Shown here: piece by piece, positions 42,258 to 52,123 of the stretch
Position numbering within the stretch: position 1 is the stretch's first letter
Layout of the letters: each line of letters opens with the position of its first letter
Source of the DNA: JACKAQ01 sp965227145
GTDB lineage: Bacteria > Calditrichota > Calditrichia > RBG-13-44-9 > J075
NCBI GenBank assembly: GCA_965227145.1
Contig: OZ245730.1
Span: 1,364,001 to 1,428,000 of the forward strand
Direction: 5' to 3'
DNA: 64,000 nucleotides
Notes under the pieces: model-generated
Told to the model about the DNA's origin: nothing
Databases searched by the model: none
Seen by the model: only the letters and a program-made list of their open reading frames with translations
Translations under genes and position numbers: made by a program

Positions 42258-43034
42258 GTGCTCGATCTATCAAAAAAAATTGCGATTGTTACCGGCGGCG
42301 GCAGCGGTATCGGTCAGGCGATCAGCCTAACATTAGCCGAACACGGCGCGATAGTCAACATTTTCGAACGTGATAAAACTGGCGCGTCGACTACCGTTCA
42401 GGCTATTCGCGACGCGGGTGGTACTGCCGAATGGCACGATGTTGACGTTGCGAACCAGTCGCAGGTGCTCGCTGCTGTCGATGCCGTTTTTGCGCACCAC
42501 AACCGGCTGGATATTCTCGTCAACAACGCCGGTATCGCATTTGTCGGCTCGCTGGAACAGACCACCGAGGCGGATCTCGACCGGCTGTACGCCGTGAATA
42601 TCAAAGGTGTTTACAACTGCGCTTTGGCGGCAGTTCGCAAAATGAAGCCGCAAAAAAGCGGCGTGATTATCAACATGGCGTCCATCGCCGCGCCGATCGG
42701 CTTGCCGGATCGCTTCGCTTATTCAATGACCAAAGGTGCAGTAATTTCAATGACTTACACCATCGCCCGGGACTATCTCGATTTCAATATTCGCTGCAAC
42801 AGCATTTCCCCGGCGCGGGTGCACACGCCCTTTGTGGACGGTTTCATTGCCAAAAATTATCCCGGCAAAGAGCAGGAAATGTTCGAAAAATTGTCCAAAA
42901 CCCAGCCCATCGGGCGAATGGCGAAACCGGAAGAAATCGCCAATTTGTGCCTGTTTTTGTGCTCGGACGAAGCCGGTTTTATCACCGGAACGGATTACCC
43001 GATTGACGGCGGTTTTTTGCGATTGAACACCTGA
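42258..43034 (+). CDS. SDR family dehydrogenase (sugar-acid type)
   Basis: A 258-residue classical short-chain dehydrogenase with a GTG start after CGGAG. The cofactor motif VTGGGSGIGQ is at residues 11-20, NNAG near 88-91, a catalytic Ser in INMASIAAP, and YSMTK for Tyr/Lys. The C-terminal segment ITGTDYPIDGGF is typical. Next to the FAH hydrolase it is a good candidate for an L-2-keto-3-deoxy-fuconate or rhamnonate 4-dehydrogenase that produces the diketo acid. It is monocistronic and ends at a family B repeat. Confidence 0.88.
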   Translation: MLDLSKKIAIVTGGGSGIGQAISLTLAEHGAIVNIFERDKTGASTTVQAIRDAGGTAEWHDVDVANQSQVLAAVDAVFAHHNRLDILVNNAGIAFVGSLEQTTEADLDRLYAVNIKGVYNCALAAVRKMKPQKSGVIINMASIAAPIGLPDRFAYSMTKGAVISMTYTIARDYLDFNIRCNSISPARVHTPFVDGFIAKNYPGKEQEMFEKLSKTQPIGRMAKPEEIANLCLFLCSDEAGFITGTDYPIDGGFLRLNT

Positions 43035-43077
43035 AATTTTCGGTTCATAAAGCGAATTTTGTGCGAAGTTTCAGCCG

Positions 43078-43148
43078 GGAGATTCCTGCCTTCGCAGGAA
43101 TGACAACACTGGTTTTAGGCTGTCACCCCTGCGAAGGTAGGGGGCCCC
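43078..43148. repeat. Palindromic dispersed repeat, family B (right arm degenerate)
   Basis: The left arm GGGAGATTCCTGCCTTCGCA matches other copies; the right arm CCCCTGCGAAGGTAGGGGGC has drifted. It lies between the convergent SDR and propeller genes. Confidence 0.65.
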
Positions 43149-43185
43149 GGAATTGACCGCAAAGCCCAATCGGTTCACAAAAATA

Positions 43186-45405
43186 TTATTTTACCGCTTG
43201 CGCGGATACGTCCAAAATCAGCAAATCGCCGGGGAATTGCCACACGCGACACAGCGGTTTTTGGGCACGAACCAGCGAAGCATCGTCGAGCGTTTCGGCA
43301 GTCCAATACACCCGTTTTTTGCCATCTTTGCTGACAAATTCATACAGCGGCACGAGCAATTTGTGCTGCACCGGGAAACGCCGGAAATCGTCGCTGCTGC
43401 CGCTCAATATTCCTTTTTCGCCGGAAATTTCATTTACCCAGTTGCCGCTCATTCTGCCGCCGGTCGCTTTTCCCCATGCGCGATATTGTTTGTCAAAATA
43501 CTGGATGGAGAAAAACAGGCTGTCGCCATCCGACCGGAATTGGGTGATTTGCATGCCCGGATCGCCGATCGACGCACTCAACTGATCGCCGGTTTGCGCC
43601 AAATTCAGCTCAATTTCGCGGGTGAAAAAAATCTGGTCGGTGATGGTGCAGCGCCATTTGCCGAGCAATTGCTCGAACGGTGCTGGATCGGGCGGCAACG
43701 CATAAAACAATGGCTCGCCTTTTCCGCTCAAACTGAGCATTTGCTGCCCGTTTTTGGTCGATTGGAAAACGGGAGTTAGCCCATCCGGTTTGTGCTCGGG
43801 TGTGAACGCTAAAAATGCTATCCTCTGCAATTGCGATTTATCGGGCGATTTTTCGAAAAATGCCAACGTTTGTCCGCCGGAATTTTTGCCCGTCGTGTAA
43901 ACGGGTGAGGGGAGCTGCAATCGCGGGTCATCGAGCCGCAATCGATACATCAATTGGTTGTAATCGTAACGTGGAATTGCCGGTTGGTCGTTCACAAAAA
44001 TGTTGGAAAATGTGCCCTCAAAATAAATTTCCCGTCCGCCATTTTCATCAAAAAACGGGTGGTGCACCGGATTGTAAAGCAACTGATCGTGATCCGCGAC
44101 TTTCCGGGCAAACACCCACGGACCGAGCGGCGTGTCCGCCTCCGCAAACCACACTTCGCCAATGCCCGCCCCGGCAATCATGATCCAGCGGTTACGAAAT
44201 TCGTTCCAATACATTGAGCCGCGATTGACCGTCACCGCGTCGCCGGTGGCGATGTCCGTGAGGTGCAGCCAGGCGTGTTCCGGCTTCAGCGCGCCGGATT
44301 GGATGAGCTGCTGCTGCCGTTTCAAATCGATGGCGGCTGTGTTGCGTTTCCAGCCCCACACCGGTTTGCCGTTCGCGTCCCGCTCGATTTGCGGATTTTT
44401 TTCATCAAAGGCAGCGCCGGGCAAAAGGCAGGTAAACGATTCGTAGCTTTCAGCGTCCGAAAGGCTCGCGAGTGTCGGTTTCTGTCGCTGAAAATAAAAT
44501 TCCGATGTGAAATACAGCATCCGTTCACCGGCAACGGTCACCCAAACCGGATGCACCGTTGAGTGATAATCCGGCAGCCACGCATCGACCAGCGTGCGCG
44601 TTTCGAACATCCCCGAATTTTCGTTGAACACCGCAATTCCGCGCTCGTGATTGGTGAAATCGCCTTTCACGCGGGCGTATTTGGCAACGAGCATTTCATC
44701 GCCGGTTTCATCGGGAATGTTGACCACCCAATCGAACCAGACAAAGCCGGAGCCGGGGCGGACAATCATTTTCCGGGAAAACCCGGTGGAATCCGTAAAA
44801 TAAGTATAATCAACACCTTGCGATGGCGGCAAGCCGCCGTTTTCCGGCAATTCAGACGTCGCTGCGGAAACGGATAAATTGCCCAATGGATAATCCGGTT
44901 TGTGGGTATCGCCCCAAATCCAGAAAATTTTGTTGCGGAAAATCAGGCTTAAATTGGAGTCCTGACCGAACACACGACCGTTGAGCAGCGGATTTTTGAG
45001 GGGCGAGCGAATGCCGAGCAAATGGCTGTCGCGATAAATGCCCGCGCCGGTGCTGCGATACATCCGTTCGGCAACTTCGGTGCGGTTGACGCGAACAATC
45101 GCGCTGTCGCCGGGCACGGTTTTCAGCGCAACGCCGCGCTGTCCGAGGAAATCCGGCGGCTGTTCGTAGCCTTGCCCGATGATGCGAAAATAAATCTTTT
45201 CGTTCATCAATCCGGGTTCGTGAAAGGCGATGTAGCCGTTGCTATCCGTCAACAAACGGATTTGGTTCATCGTTCGCAGTTCGACCATCGGCACGCCGCG
45301 ACCGGTTTCCGCGTCGATCACCTTTATTTTGAAATAGTGCTCCGGTCCGGCAAAAACAGCGCCGGCCAACAGCAATATCGCAATCGCTATATTTTTGATT
45401 TTCAT
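43186..45405 (-). CDS. Exported propeller-fold putative glycan hydrolase (DUF4185/GH43-like superfamily)
   Basis: A 739-residue exported protein. ATG 45405 overlaps the preceding stop by four bases (ATGA), fixing the start; the signal peptide ends AVFAG. Residues about 20-100 form a carboxypeptidase-regulatory-like beta-sandwich (VIDAETGRGVPMVELRT). A propeller follows, opening GQDSNLSLIFRNKIFWIWGD, with later blades (MYWNEFRNRWIMIAGAG, EVWFAEADTPLGPWVFA) of the kind seen in five-bladed hydrolases. The C-terminal region has a beta-barrel look (GKWRCTITDQIFFTREIEL). The substrate is unknown; coupling to GH38 suggests joint glycan cleavage. Confidence 0.7.
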   Translation of the reverse strand: MKIKNIAIAILLLAGAVFAGPEHYFKIKVIDAETGRGVPMVELRTMNQIRLLTDSNGYIAFHEPGLMNEKIYFRIIGQGYEQPPDFLGQRGVALKTVPGDSAIVRVNRTEVAERMYRSTGAGIYRDSHLLGIRSPLKNPLLNGRVFGQDSNLSLIFRNKIFWIWGDTHKPDYPLGNLSVSAATSELPENGGLPPSQGVDYTYFTDSTGFSRKMIVRPGSGFVWFDWVVNIPDETGDEMLVAKYARVKGDFTNHERGIAVFNENSGMFETRTLVDAWLPDYHSTVHPVWVTVAGERMLYFTSEFYFQRQKPTLASLSDAESYESFTCLLPGAAFDEKNPQIERDANGKPVWGWKRNTAAIDLKRQQQLIQSGALKPEHAWLHLTDIATGDAVTVNRGSMYWNEFRNRWIMIAGAGIGEVWFAEADTPLGPWVFARKVADHDQLLYNPVHHPFFDENGGREIYFEGTFSNIFVNDQPAIPRYDYNQLMYRLRLDDPRLQLPSPVYTTGKNSGGQTLAFFEKSPDKSQLQRIAFLAFTPEHKPDGLTPVFQSTKNGQQMLSLSGKGEPLFYALPPDPAPFEQLLGKWRCTITDQIFFTREIELNLAQTGDQLSASIGDPGMQITQFRSDGDSLFFSIQYFDKQYRAWGKATGGRMSGNWVNEISGEKGILSGSSDDFRRFPVQHKLLVPLYEFVSKDGKKRVYWTAETLDDASLVRAQKPLCRVWQFPGDLLILDVSAQAVK

Positions 45406-48071
45406 GAAGTTACCTGTCCGTTTGTTGCGGCATATTCCAGCTTCAGGCTGGTGATTTTTCGCGGTTCCAGCGAGAGTTTTGCGGCGTTCCCTGCGGTTGT
45501 CGCGGTTGCGACAAATTCCTCCAACGGATTGACGAGTGCCGCGCGGGAAAGTTTTCTGCCGGGCACGGATATTTCGCAATTTGCAGTTTTTTTACCGTGA
45601 TTGATCAGCCGGAAAATCGCGCCGCTGCCGTCTTCCGCCGGTTTGATATGCAGCACTTCCACGGATTCGCCGGACAGCTCGAAAAATTTGCCCGATTGCA
45701 ATTTCGGGCAATCGATTGCAGGATGCACATCAACCGGCGATGCCACCGCTTTGCCGTCGCGAATCGCGGAAACCGCGTCGAATGCGCCGTGGCTGTGGAA
45801 GACGTAGCGAATTTCCGTCAATCCCGGCTGGCTGGGGCGGAAATTGGTGTCCCAAAAGCTGCTCATCGGCCAGGCGAGGAGCAGGGGATTGGCAGGTTTT
45901 TCCACCGATTTGCTGATTTTCCCGAAATTGAAACCGCCGATTTGCACCATCGGCGCATCCGGGCAAAACAGGGTTGCGCCGAGTGTTGGCGTGTGTACCG
46001 CCGCGAAAGATTCGACCGTCACCCAATCGCGGGACGCGCCGGGCAACTGCTCGGCATCCAGTTCCACCGGGATTCCGGCTGTGTCGAAATGGCTGCGCCA
46101 GCCTTCCGGCAAATTCAGCGGGAACACAAAATAGATGTTTTCGGCGGTGCGGATGTCCGATTTCATGATGCGTGCGGTCAGCTCGATGCGCGGCGAATCC
46201 GCCAACAGCGTGACACGTTGCTCGATCCACTCGCAGCCAGGCGCGGCAAATTTTGTCACCAGCGTCATTCCGCGCGGATGTGTTTCCACGTTGCAGGACA
46301 ACGGTTTGGTGGCTTTTTGGCGACGCGCTTTCCACTCCGTTTGCCAGCACTGGACGTCAAATTTTTCGGAGGTCAAATTGCGGCGGTAGTACGCGGTTCG
46401 CCCGGAATCCACCAGCGCATCGGGCGATTCGTGGGCGAATTCGAAAAAGGTCCATTCACTGTCGCGATCGAGCACTTCCCAATTATTTTTTTTGTCGAAC
46501 AGCCGATTGATTCGCCCGGTGGCGAGATCAAATTCCAGCCGGTAAACATCGCTTTCGATGAATTTTGGCTGGTGCATCACGGTATCAATATTAATGTTAT
46601 GCAGCTCCGGCCCCACAATTTTGATGTCGCCGGTTTCGATTTTTGGCTGATCCGGCGCTTTTTGGAGATCGCCGAAAGGAATTTTTTTCCACGAATACGG
46701 CGGCAACTCTACGGGACCGAACAGCGGCGCGCCGTTCATGTATTCGTAGCGATTGTTCCAGCCGAAACGTGCGGTGCGCAGCCGTTTGCCGGGAATCGAC
46801 CAGTGTTCCGGCACGGGAATCAGCTCCGTTCGGGTTGCGGGCGTGTTGTTCACCAGCAAAATACCGTCCTGATGATTGGCTTGCGCCGGATTTTCCGCGA
46901 GCGATTCCAGCGCATCAATGGCGAGGTAATCCGCCAATTCACGTGCTTTATAGGCGTAACCATCTTTGATGTTCGCCTGTGTGCGGGCAAAACTGTTGTC
47001 AAAAATCATGGAATTGTAGCTGCCCCAGGTGTGCTCATCGTAAAAATTGAGGTGCCACCAGGCGCGACGGGCAACTTCGCGGATTGCCGGATGTTCGTTG
47101 CCGCGCGTCGCCGCGATGAGGTCGCGGGTGAGCAATCGCGGTTTGGCGTGCAGATTGGTTTTGGTGATTTCTGCGTTGCTGGCGCAGCCGAAATTCCAGA
47201 AATCTGTCCAGTCGCCGGAATACACCGGCATTTCCGAATCCGGCACCTTATCGATCCGTTCGAGCAATTGCTCCGGCGTCACGTAGCGAATCAGCGGCTG
47301 TCGGCCGGCGGCGTTCCAGTCGCGGATCAGTTTTGCGACATCGATATTCGGTGGCGAATTGTCGTAACAGACCGGGGCATTTGCGGACGTAAGATAAATA
47401 AAATCATGACGATAGTGTTTCACGTTTTTCAGGAAATCGATGTAGTTTTCAATCCCTTTTTCCATCGTGTCAAGATCGTGCAGATGCGTGTCGAACAGCT
47501 GATCGAACATCGTGTAATGCGCGCCGTTCATCACCCGGATGGTTCTGCCGGATGGCGTTTCCCAGCGAATCACCGCCGGGCGCTCGGTCGCGTAACCGCC
47601 GAGATGGCGATTTATGGCCATCACAAACAGGTCGATGCCGCAATCCAGCATGATGTCCGCCAGCGCCCACGGCACGCCGTTGATGTCGTGCTGATTCAAC
47701 GTGTTGATGGCAATGCCAAACTGCTCGCGCAGTTGTTTGATAGGATAGAGCTGGCGCATGAGCTGCTCCGCGTTTGCCAGCGGCGTAGTGTGGCAGAGCA
47801 TCGCGGAAATACCGATGCGCTTTTCCTGCGCATATTTGTGGAATTTGTCCACCGATTCCGGCGATGCGGAACGTAGCCATTTGAGCACCTGTGCGGTCAC
47901 TTCGCAAGTCCAGCGCGGGCGGGCGTGCTCCGGAAAATCGCGGGTTTGGTCGAGCATTTCCAGCGCACCGTCGATAAATTCGCGCTGCAATTCCCACAAA
48001 ATCGGCTGTGTGTGGGTGTAGCCAACATCAAAGTGGCTGTGGTGTAAAACGAGTATCTCTTTGATTTTCAT
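45402..48071 (-). CDS. GH38-like alpha-mannosidase
   Basis: An 889-residue protein without a signal peptide. The N-terminal domain opens with the GH38 zinc-site pattern as VLHHSHFDVGYTHTQPILWE (the common form is H-x-H-x-D-x-GW). The putative nucleophile region is NQHDINGVPWALADIMLDCG, and a His-bearing MAINRHLGGYATERP follows. The C-terminal half is beta-rich, as in retaining mannosidases. Replacement of GW by GY and the unusual nucleophile loop leave specificity open. It heads a minus-strand operon with the propeller protein, divergent from the GntR gene. Confidence 0.8.
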   Translation of the reverse strand: MKIKEILVLHHSHFDVGYTHTQPILWELQREFIDGALEMLDQTRDFPEHARPRWTCEVTAQVLKWLRSASPESVDKFHKYAQEKRIGISAMLCHTTPLANAEQLMRQLYPIKQLREQFGIAINTLNQHDINGVPWALADIMLDCGIDLFVMAINRHLGGYATERPAVIRWETPSGRTIRVMNGAHYTMFDQLFDTHLHDLDTMEKGIENYIDFLKNVKHYRHDFIYLTSANAPVCYDNSPPNIDVAKLIRDWNAAGRQPLIRYVTPEQLLERIDKVPDSEMPVYSGDWTDFWNFGCASNAEITKTNLHAKPRLLTRDLIAATRGNEHPAIREVARRAWWHLNFYDEHTWGSYNSMIFDNSFARTQANIKDGYAYKARELADYLAIDALESLAENPAQANHQDGILLVNNTPATRTELIPVPEHWSIPGKRLRTARFGWNNRYEYMNGAPLFGPVELPPYSWKKIPFGDLQKAPDQPKIETGDIKIVGPELHNINIDTVMHQPKFIESDVYRLEFDLATGRINRLFDKKNNWEVLDRDSEWTFFEFAHESPDALVDSGRTAYYRRNLTSEKFDVQCWQTEWKARRQKATKPLSCNVETHPRGMTLVTKFAAPGCEWIEQRVTLLADSPRIELTARIMKSDIRTAENIYFVFPLNLPEGWRSHFDTAGIPVELDAEQLPGASRDWVTVESFAAVHTPTLGATLFCPDAPMVQIGGFNFGKISKSVEKPANPLLLAWPMSSFWDTNFRPSQPGLTEIRYVFHSHGAFDAVSAIRDGKAVASPVDVHPAIDCPKLQSGKFFELSGESVEVLHIKPAEDGSGAIFRLINHGKKTANCEISVPGRKLSRAALVNPLEEFVATATTAGNAAKLSLEPRKITSLKLEYAATNGQVTS

Positions 48072-48184
48072 GGATTTATCTACCTGTTTTTAATCTGAAT
48101 TCCGGTTTTTGGCAGTGTTTGTAATTTATGTAGCTCCGATTTTTACAACGTATTTCTAAAAAAATCCGTTGTTGTCGCAAAAGG

Positions 48185-48236
48185 ACTTGACAAGTTAATC
48201 CATCCGCAATAAATTTGTCAAGTCATAAGATGACTT
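48185..48236. promoter_or_regulatory. Promoter and palindromic operator region between GH38 and gntR
   Basis: A -35 TTGACA at 48188-48193 and a TAAATT -10 at 48211-48216 are 17 bases apart. ACTTGACAAGT (48185-48195) overlaps the -35, and AAGTCATAAGATGACTT (48220-48236), a perfect 7-bp inverted repeat with a 3-base spacer, covers the predicted start point. Both look like repressor sites, consistent with autoregulation by the GntR protein. Confidence 0.6.
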
Positions 48237-48262
48237 TATCAATTTTTCACAGGAAAATCATC

Positions 48263-48973
48263 ATGCCGGATTCGATCACGCCCATTCCCAAAAAAACGCT
48301 TGCGGATAATCTCGCCCAGGAATTGAGAAATTTCATCGTAAAACAGCGGTTTATTGCGGGCGACAAACTGCCTTCGACGACCGAATTGGCGCAGCGTTTT
48401 GGCGTTGGCATGCCCACTTTGCGGGAAGGATTGAAAAAACTGGAAACTATTGGTGCGGTAAATATCCGCCACGGATCGGGAATTTATGTGGGCGAGCACA
48501 TCAACAGTTTGTTTTTGATGAACCCGATTGTTTCGGCGGAAACGCCCAACCGGAAGCAACTGCTGGATCTGATTGAAGCGCGATTGGCAATCGAGCCGAA
48601 CACCGCCGCGCTGGCTGCCAAAAATGCCACTGCCGAACAAATTGCCACGATGCACCAACTGCTGGACGAAGCCAAAAAGAATTTCGGCAATGAAAATGTG
48701 TTGAATCAAAAAAATATGATGTTCCACAAAGCCATTTCCCGGGCATCCGGAAACGCTGTTTTTGTGCAAATGTTGAGCGTTTTGACCAGCCTGTTTCGCA
48801 ATGAACAGCGATTGCTGATCGATATTTTTCGCTCCGTTGAAACCGATCACGAACAGCATTTGGAGATTTTGCACGCGATTGAAAATCGCAATGACGCGCT
48901 CGCCAAACGGTTAATGTTTGCTCATTTGGATGGCGTTCGTTCGGCAATTTTGCGATGGGAGCCCGAAAGTTGA
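48263..48973 (+). CDS. GntR-family regulator with FCD domain
   Basis: A 236-residue FadR-subfamily regulator. ATG 48263 follows AGGAAA; an in-frame TTG at 48215 would place the operator inside the gene and is rejected. The winged HTH contains KLPSTTELAQRFGVGMPTLR and GSGIYVGEHI. The FCD ligand domain (about 95-225) has the metal-site residues in LLDLIEARLAIEPNTAALAA, FHKAISRASGN and ETDHEQHLEILHAIENR. FCD regulators commonly sense sugar acids, fitting control of the divergent GH38 operon and perhaps the downstream TBDR genes. Confidence 0.92.
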   Translation: MPDSITPIPKKTLADNLAQELRNFIVKQRFIAGDKLPSTTELAQRFGVGMPTLREGLKKLETIGAVNIRHGSGIYVGEHINSLFLMNPIVSAETPNRKQLLDLIEARLAIEPNTAALAAKNATAEQIATMHQLLDEAKKNFGNENVLNQKNMMFHKAISRASGNAVFVQMLSVLTSLFRNEQRLLIDIFRSVETDHEQHLEILHAIENRNDALAKRLMFAHLDGVRSAILRWEPES

Positions 48974-49076
48974 GCCGCTTTTTTCGCCGCTGAATCCGGT
49001 TTTTGGAAACATATTTATTTATCATAAGTAATCTACGCGACAATTTTTTTTAGTCATTTTTCTCAAAAGAGGTTAA

Positions 49077-52049
49077 ATGATGACTGGCAAGAGGTCTATT
49101 TGTAAACTGTTGTTTTACATAATGTTACTATTTTTTGCGATGCCGTTGTTTGCCGGGGAAACCGGTAAAATCAGCGGTGTTATCCGCGATGCCCAAACCG
49201 GCGATCCGCTGGTTGGCGTGAATGTGGTCGTCGAGGGCACCGTGCTCGGCGGCACAACCGATGAGGACGGTCTGTTTGTTATTTTGCAGTTGCGTCCCGG
49301 GCATTACGCATTAGAGGCGATGTATATTGGTTACGCGGATATGCGGGTGGAAAACATTCGCGTTTTGGTGGATCACACCACCCGGATCGATTTTTCGATG
49401 TCCCAAAAAGCCGTGGAAGGCAGCGAAGTAATTGTTACTGCCGAGCGTCCGGTGGTGCAAAAAGACATCACCTCCAGTGTGCAATTTGTTGGCGCTCAGG
49501 AGCTTGAGCAACTGCCGATTATTGACGCAAAAGAGGGGTTGTTTCTGCAAACCGGCGTGCTGTTCGACGGATTGACACTGCAGGGACGCGGCGGAAAAGG
49601 CGAGGCGCGTTACGCTATTCGCGGTGGCGGACAGGAAGAAGTGAAGTGGTATATCGACGGTGTTCGAACGGCTTCGCAGGTGCAGGGCGTTGCGGATCGC
49701 GGCGGCTCGTTCACCTCCGTAAACCTGAACGCCATCGAAGAAGTGCAGGTGATCACCGGCGGTTTCAACGCCGAATATGGCGAGGCGCAATCCGGCATTA
49801 TTAATGTGGTGACCAAAGAGGGCAGCGATCAATTTTCCGGTGCTGCGGAATTTATCTACTCGCCACCGGGACAGCGCCATTTTGGCAATTACGTTTACGA
49901 TCAATCTACCCAAAAAGAATTTCAGGACAACCGCCTGCCGGATGGATCACTCGATCCCAACTGGTGGACGGATTATCGCCAAAGCCAGGTGTACGATTAT
50001 CGCGATTTTGACGATCGCACCCTCAATTTGAGCCTCGGCGGTCCGATTTTCAAAACGGACGATACGCGCGGCACCTTTTTTATTTCCTCCCAAATTGGCA
50101 GTTACGCATACACTTATCCGCGCCCGCGAGATACCCGGGATGTCCAAAATTTGATGGTGAATACCGGTTTCCGGCTCGGATCAAATATCAAATTAAACAT
50201 CAGCGGATTATATGATTCCGAAGAACATTCCACATTGCAGGAAGGCTCGGATTTCACCAGTCAGGCGAAATACTATCGCGGATGGGGATCGCTGGTGAAC
50301 ACGACTACCACATCTTTCAGCGCGCGATTGACCCACACGCTTTCCAATAAAATGTATTACGATTTGAAACTGAGCCGCTTTTCTCAAAAAATTGTTGAAA
50401 AGCCCAGCGAGTTTACCGTTCTGGGCGAAAGCCCAAATCCTGATATTTGGGGATATGACAAATTTGAAGGCTACCCGAACGAGCCGTTTGACCAGTATGC
50501 GTTTGTTTACGATTCGCAATTGGAAAGCGGCGATCTGTCGTTGGTCGGCAGCCTGAACTGGCAATTCAACGCCAACAATTTTATGAAAACCGGTTTCGAA
50601 TTTCGATACAACACCGTGAACGAAGTGAAATCGAACCGCTATCCGTCATTTTCCGATCACCCGGATGACTGGATAAATCGTGGATTGCACGAAAAATACA
50701 ACCCCATTCAGTTTGCGGGATTTGTGCAGGATAAAATGGAATTTGAGGGGATGATCCTCAATTTCGGGTTGCGATACGATTATTTCAACCCGAATCGTGA
50801 CTGGTTCGATTTTACCAACTTGTATAATTTGGCGATCGATCCCGATTTTGATCCGGCACTCGATCCGGATGGCGATCAGGTGGATTCGCTCGGTCGCGTC
50901 AAATATTCGTTCGACAACGTGTTGGCGAAACCGCGCAAACCGGCACGGGATTATCACATGTTCAGCCCGCGACTCGGCGTTTCGTTTCCGGTTACCGAGC
51001 GCACCGTTTTGCGCTTCAACTACGGTCATTTTCAGCAAATGCCGCCGTTTGATCGCATGTTCGAGCTCACTTATTTTCGTCCGGAATACATCGCCAAAGG
51101 CATTTACAACGCCCGGAATAATGGCGTTGTCCGGCATGTCGCTTCCAATGATGGCGATCCCGAACGTGTTGTTTTTTTAACACTTGAACCACTTAAGCCG
51201 GAACGCACCGTCCAGTTTGAAGTTGGCGTGAACCACAATTTTAGAGATATGGCTTCGCTCAGTTTAACCGGATTTTACAAAGATCTGTTCGACCAGAGCG
51301 AGCCGCGAACCGGACTGTTTGACCGACGGGTGTACGGTTACGATCCGTTCAACAACCGCATCACGCCGAATACGTTTTACGTCAGCAATTTTCCCGGCGA
51401 TTACGGCGATTCCCGCGGTTTTGAGTTAAGCGCACGCACGTTGCTCAGTTCGAACTGGAATATCGATGTTAACTACAGTTTTTCCATCGCCACCGAAGGA
51501 CGCGCAACGCCGGGGCAGATTTTAATCGACGGCGACGGCGAGGTGGAATACCGTTTTGATGACGAATTAACCCAGCGGTTGCTCATCGAAAAAGTGTACA
51601 GCCGCCCGCATATTTTGCGCGCCAACCTCTATTTGCGCTATCCGGACAATAAATACGACGGATTGGTTTCGACGCTACTCAATGGCGGCAGCGCCAGTTT
51701 GCTGTTCAAATTAACCAGCGGACCAACGCTGACTTATCTCTCGCCGGATAACCCGGAAATCACTTTTCACAACGAACGCTATCCGGCAATCAAAACGCTC
51801 GATTTGCGGCTGGATAAAAAAATCCGGCTGTTTGGCAGCCAGAAAATATTGCTGTATTCGCGGATCACCAATTTGCTGAACACCAAAAATTTGCGCTCGT
51901 TCGGCGATATTTTCTTCGATGCCAACGCGCTCTCCAATTTTGTGGAAAATGGCGAAGTCAGCCAGATCGACGGTGGCGGATACGACATCAGCTATCAAAC
52001 CTATTACGAACCGCGCCGCTTTTATTTCGGGATGAAATACAGTTTCTGA
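49077..52049 (+). CDS. TonB-dependent receptor with carboxypeptidase-regulatory-like domain (glycan locus)
   Basis: A 990-residue outer-membrane transporter. AGAGG lies just before ATG 49077, with ATG 49080 the alternative. The signal peptide ends at LFAGE, followed by a CarboxypepD_reg-like domain (GKISGVIRDAQTGDPLVGVN), a plug with YAIRGGGQEEVKWYIDGVRT and ITGGFNAEYGEAQSGIINVV, and a barrel ending in FYFGMKYSF. No SusD gene follows; instead a T9SS cargo gene and a PorV-like gene are next. It probably imports oligosaccharides made by the locus. Confidence 0.92.
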   Translation: MMTGKRSICKLLFYIMLLFFAMPLFAGETGKISGVIRDAQTGDPLVGVNVVVEGTVLGGTTDEDGLFVILQLRPGHYALEAMYIGYADMRVENIRVLVDHTTRIDFSMSQKAVEGSEVIVTAERPVVQKDITSSVQFVGAQELEQLPIIDAKEGLFLQTGVLFDGLTLQGRGGKGEARYAIRGGGQEEVKWYIDGVRTASQVQGVADRGGSFTSVNLNAIEEVQVITGGFNAEYGEAQSGIINVVTKEGSDQFSGAAEFIYSPPGQRHFGNYVYDQSTQKEFQDNRLPDGSLDPNWWTDYRQSQVYDYRDFDDRTLNLSLGGPIFKTDDTRGTFFISSQIGSYAYTYPRPRDTRDVQNLMVNTGFRLGSNIKLNISGLYDSEEHSTLQEGSDFTSQAKYYRGWGSLVNTTTTSFSARLTHTLSNKMYYDLKLSRFSQKIVEKPSEFTVLGESPNPDIWGYDKFEGYPNEPFDQYAFVYDSQLESGDLSLVGSLNWQFNANNFMKTGFEFRYNTVNEVKSNRYPSFSDHPDDWINRGLHEKYNPIQFAGFVQDKMEFEGMILNFGLRYDYFNPNRDWFDFTNLYNLAIDPDFDPALDPDGDQVDSLGRVKYSFDNVLAKPRKPARDYHMFSPRLGVSFPVTERTVLRFNYGHFQQMPPFDRMFELTYFRPEYIAKGIYNARNNGVVRHVASNDGDPERVVFLTLEPLKPERTVQFEVGVNHNFRDMASLSLTGFYKDLFDQSEPRTGLFDRRVYGYDPFNNRITPNTFYVSNFPGDYGDSRGFELSARTLLSSNWNIDVNYSFSIATEGRATPGQILIDGDGEVEYRFDDELTQRLLIEKVYSRPHILRANLYLRYPDNKYDGLVSTLLNGGSASLLFKLTSGPTLTYLSPDNPEITFHNERYPAIKTLDLRLDKKIRLFGSQKILLYSRITNLLNTKNLRSFGDIFFDANALSNFVENGEVSQIDGGGYDISYQTYYEPRRFYFGMKYSF

Positions 52050-52123
52050 GGCGCGTAAGTCTTTGTTTCTTATAAAATTATAAAAATGTGAAATCAGAAA
52101 AACGAATACATTCGAGTTCAACA

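Noticed and set aside
45406..45579. N-terminal extension of the propeller protein at 43186
   Set aside because: It lies inside the GH38 gene; the ATGA overlap and signal peptide fix the start at 45405.
45597..47876. Long 759-residue plus-strand frame
   Set aside because: It is antisense to the GH38-like gene, with the His/Arg-rich composition typical of a shadow frame in this base composition.
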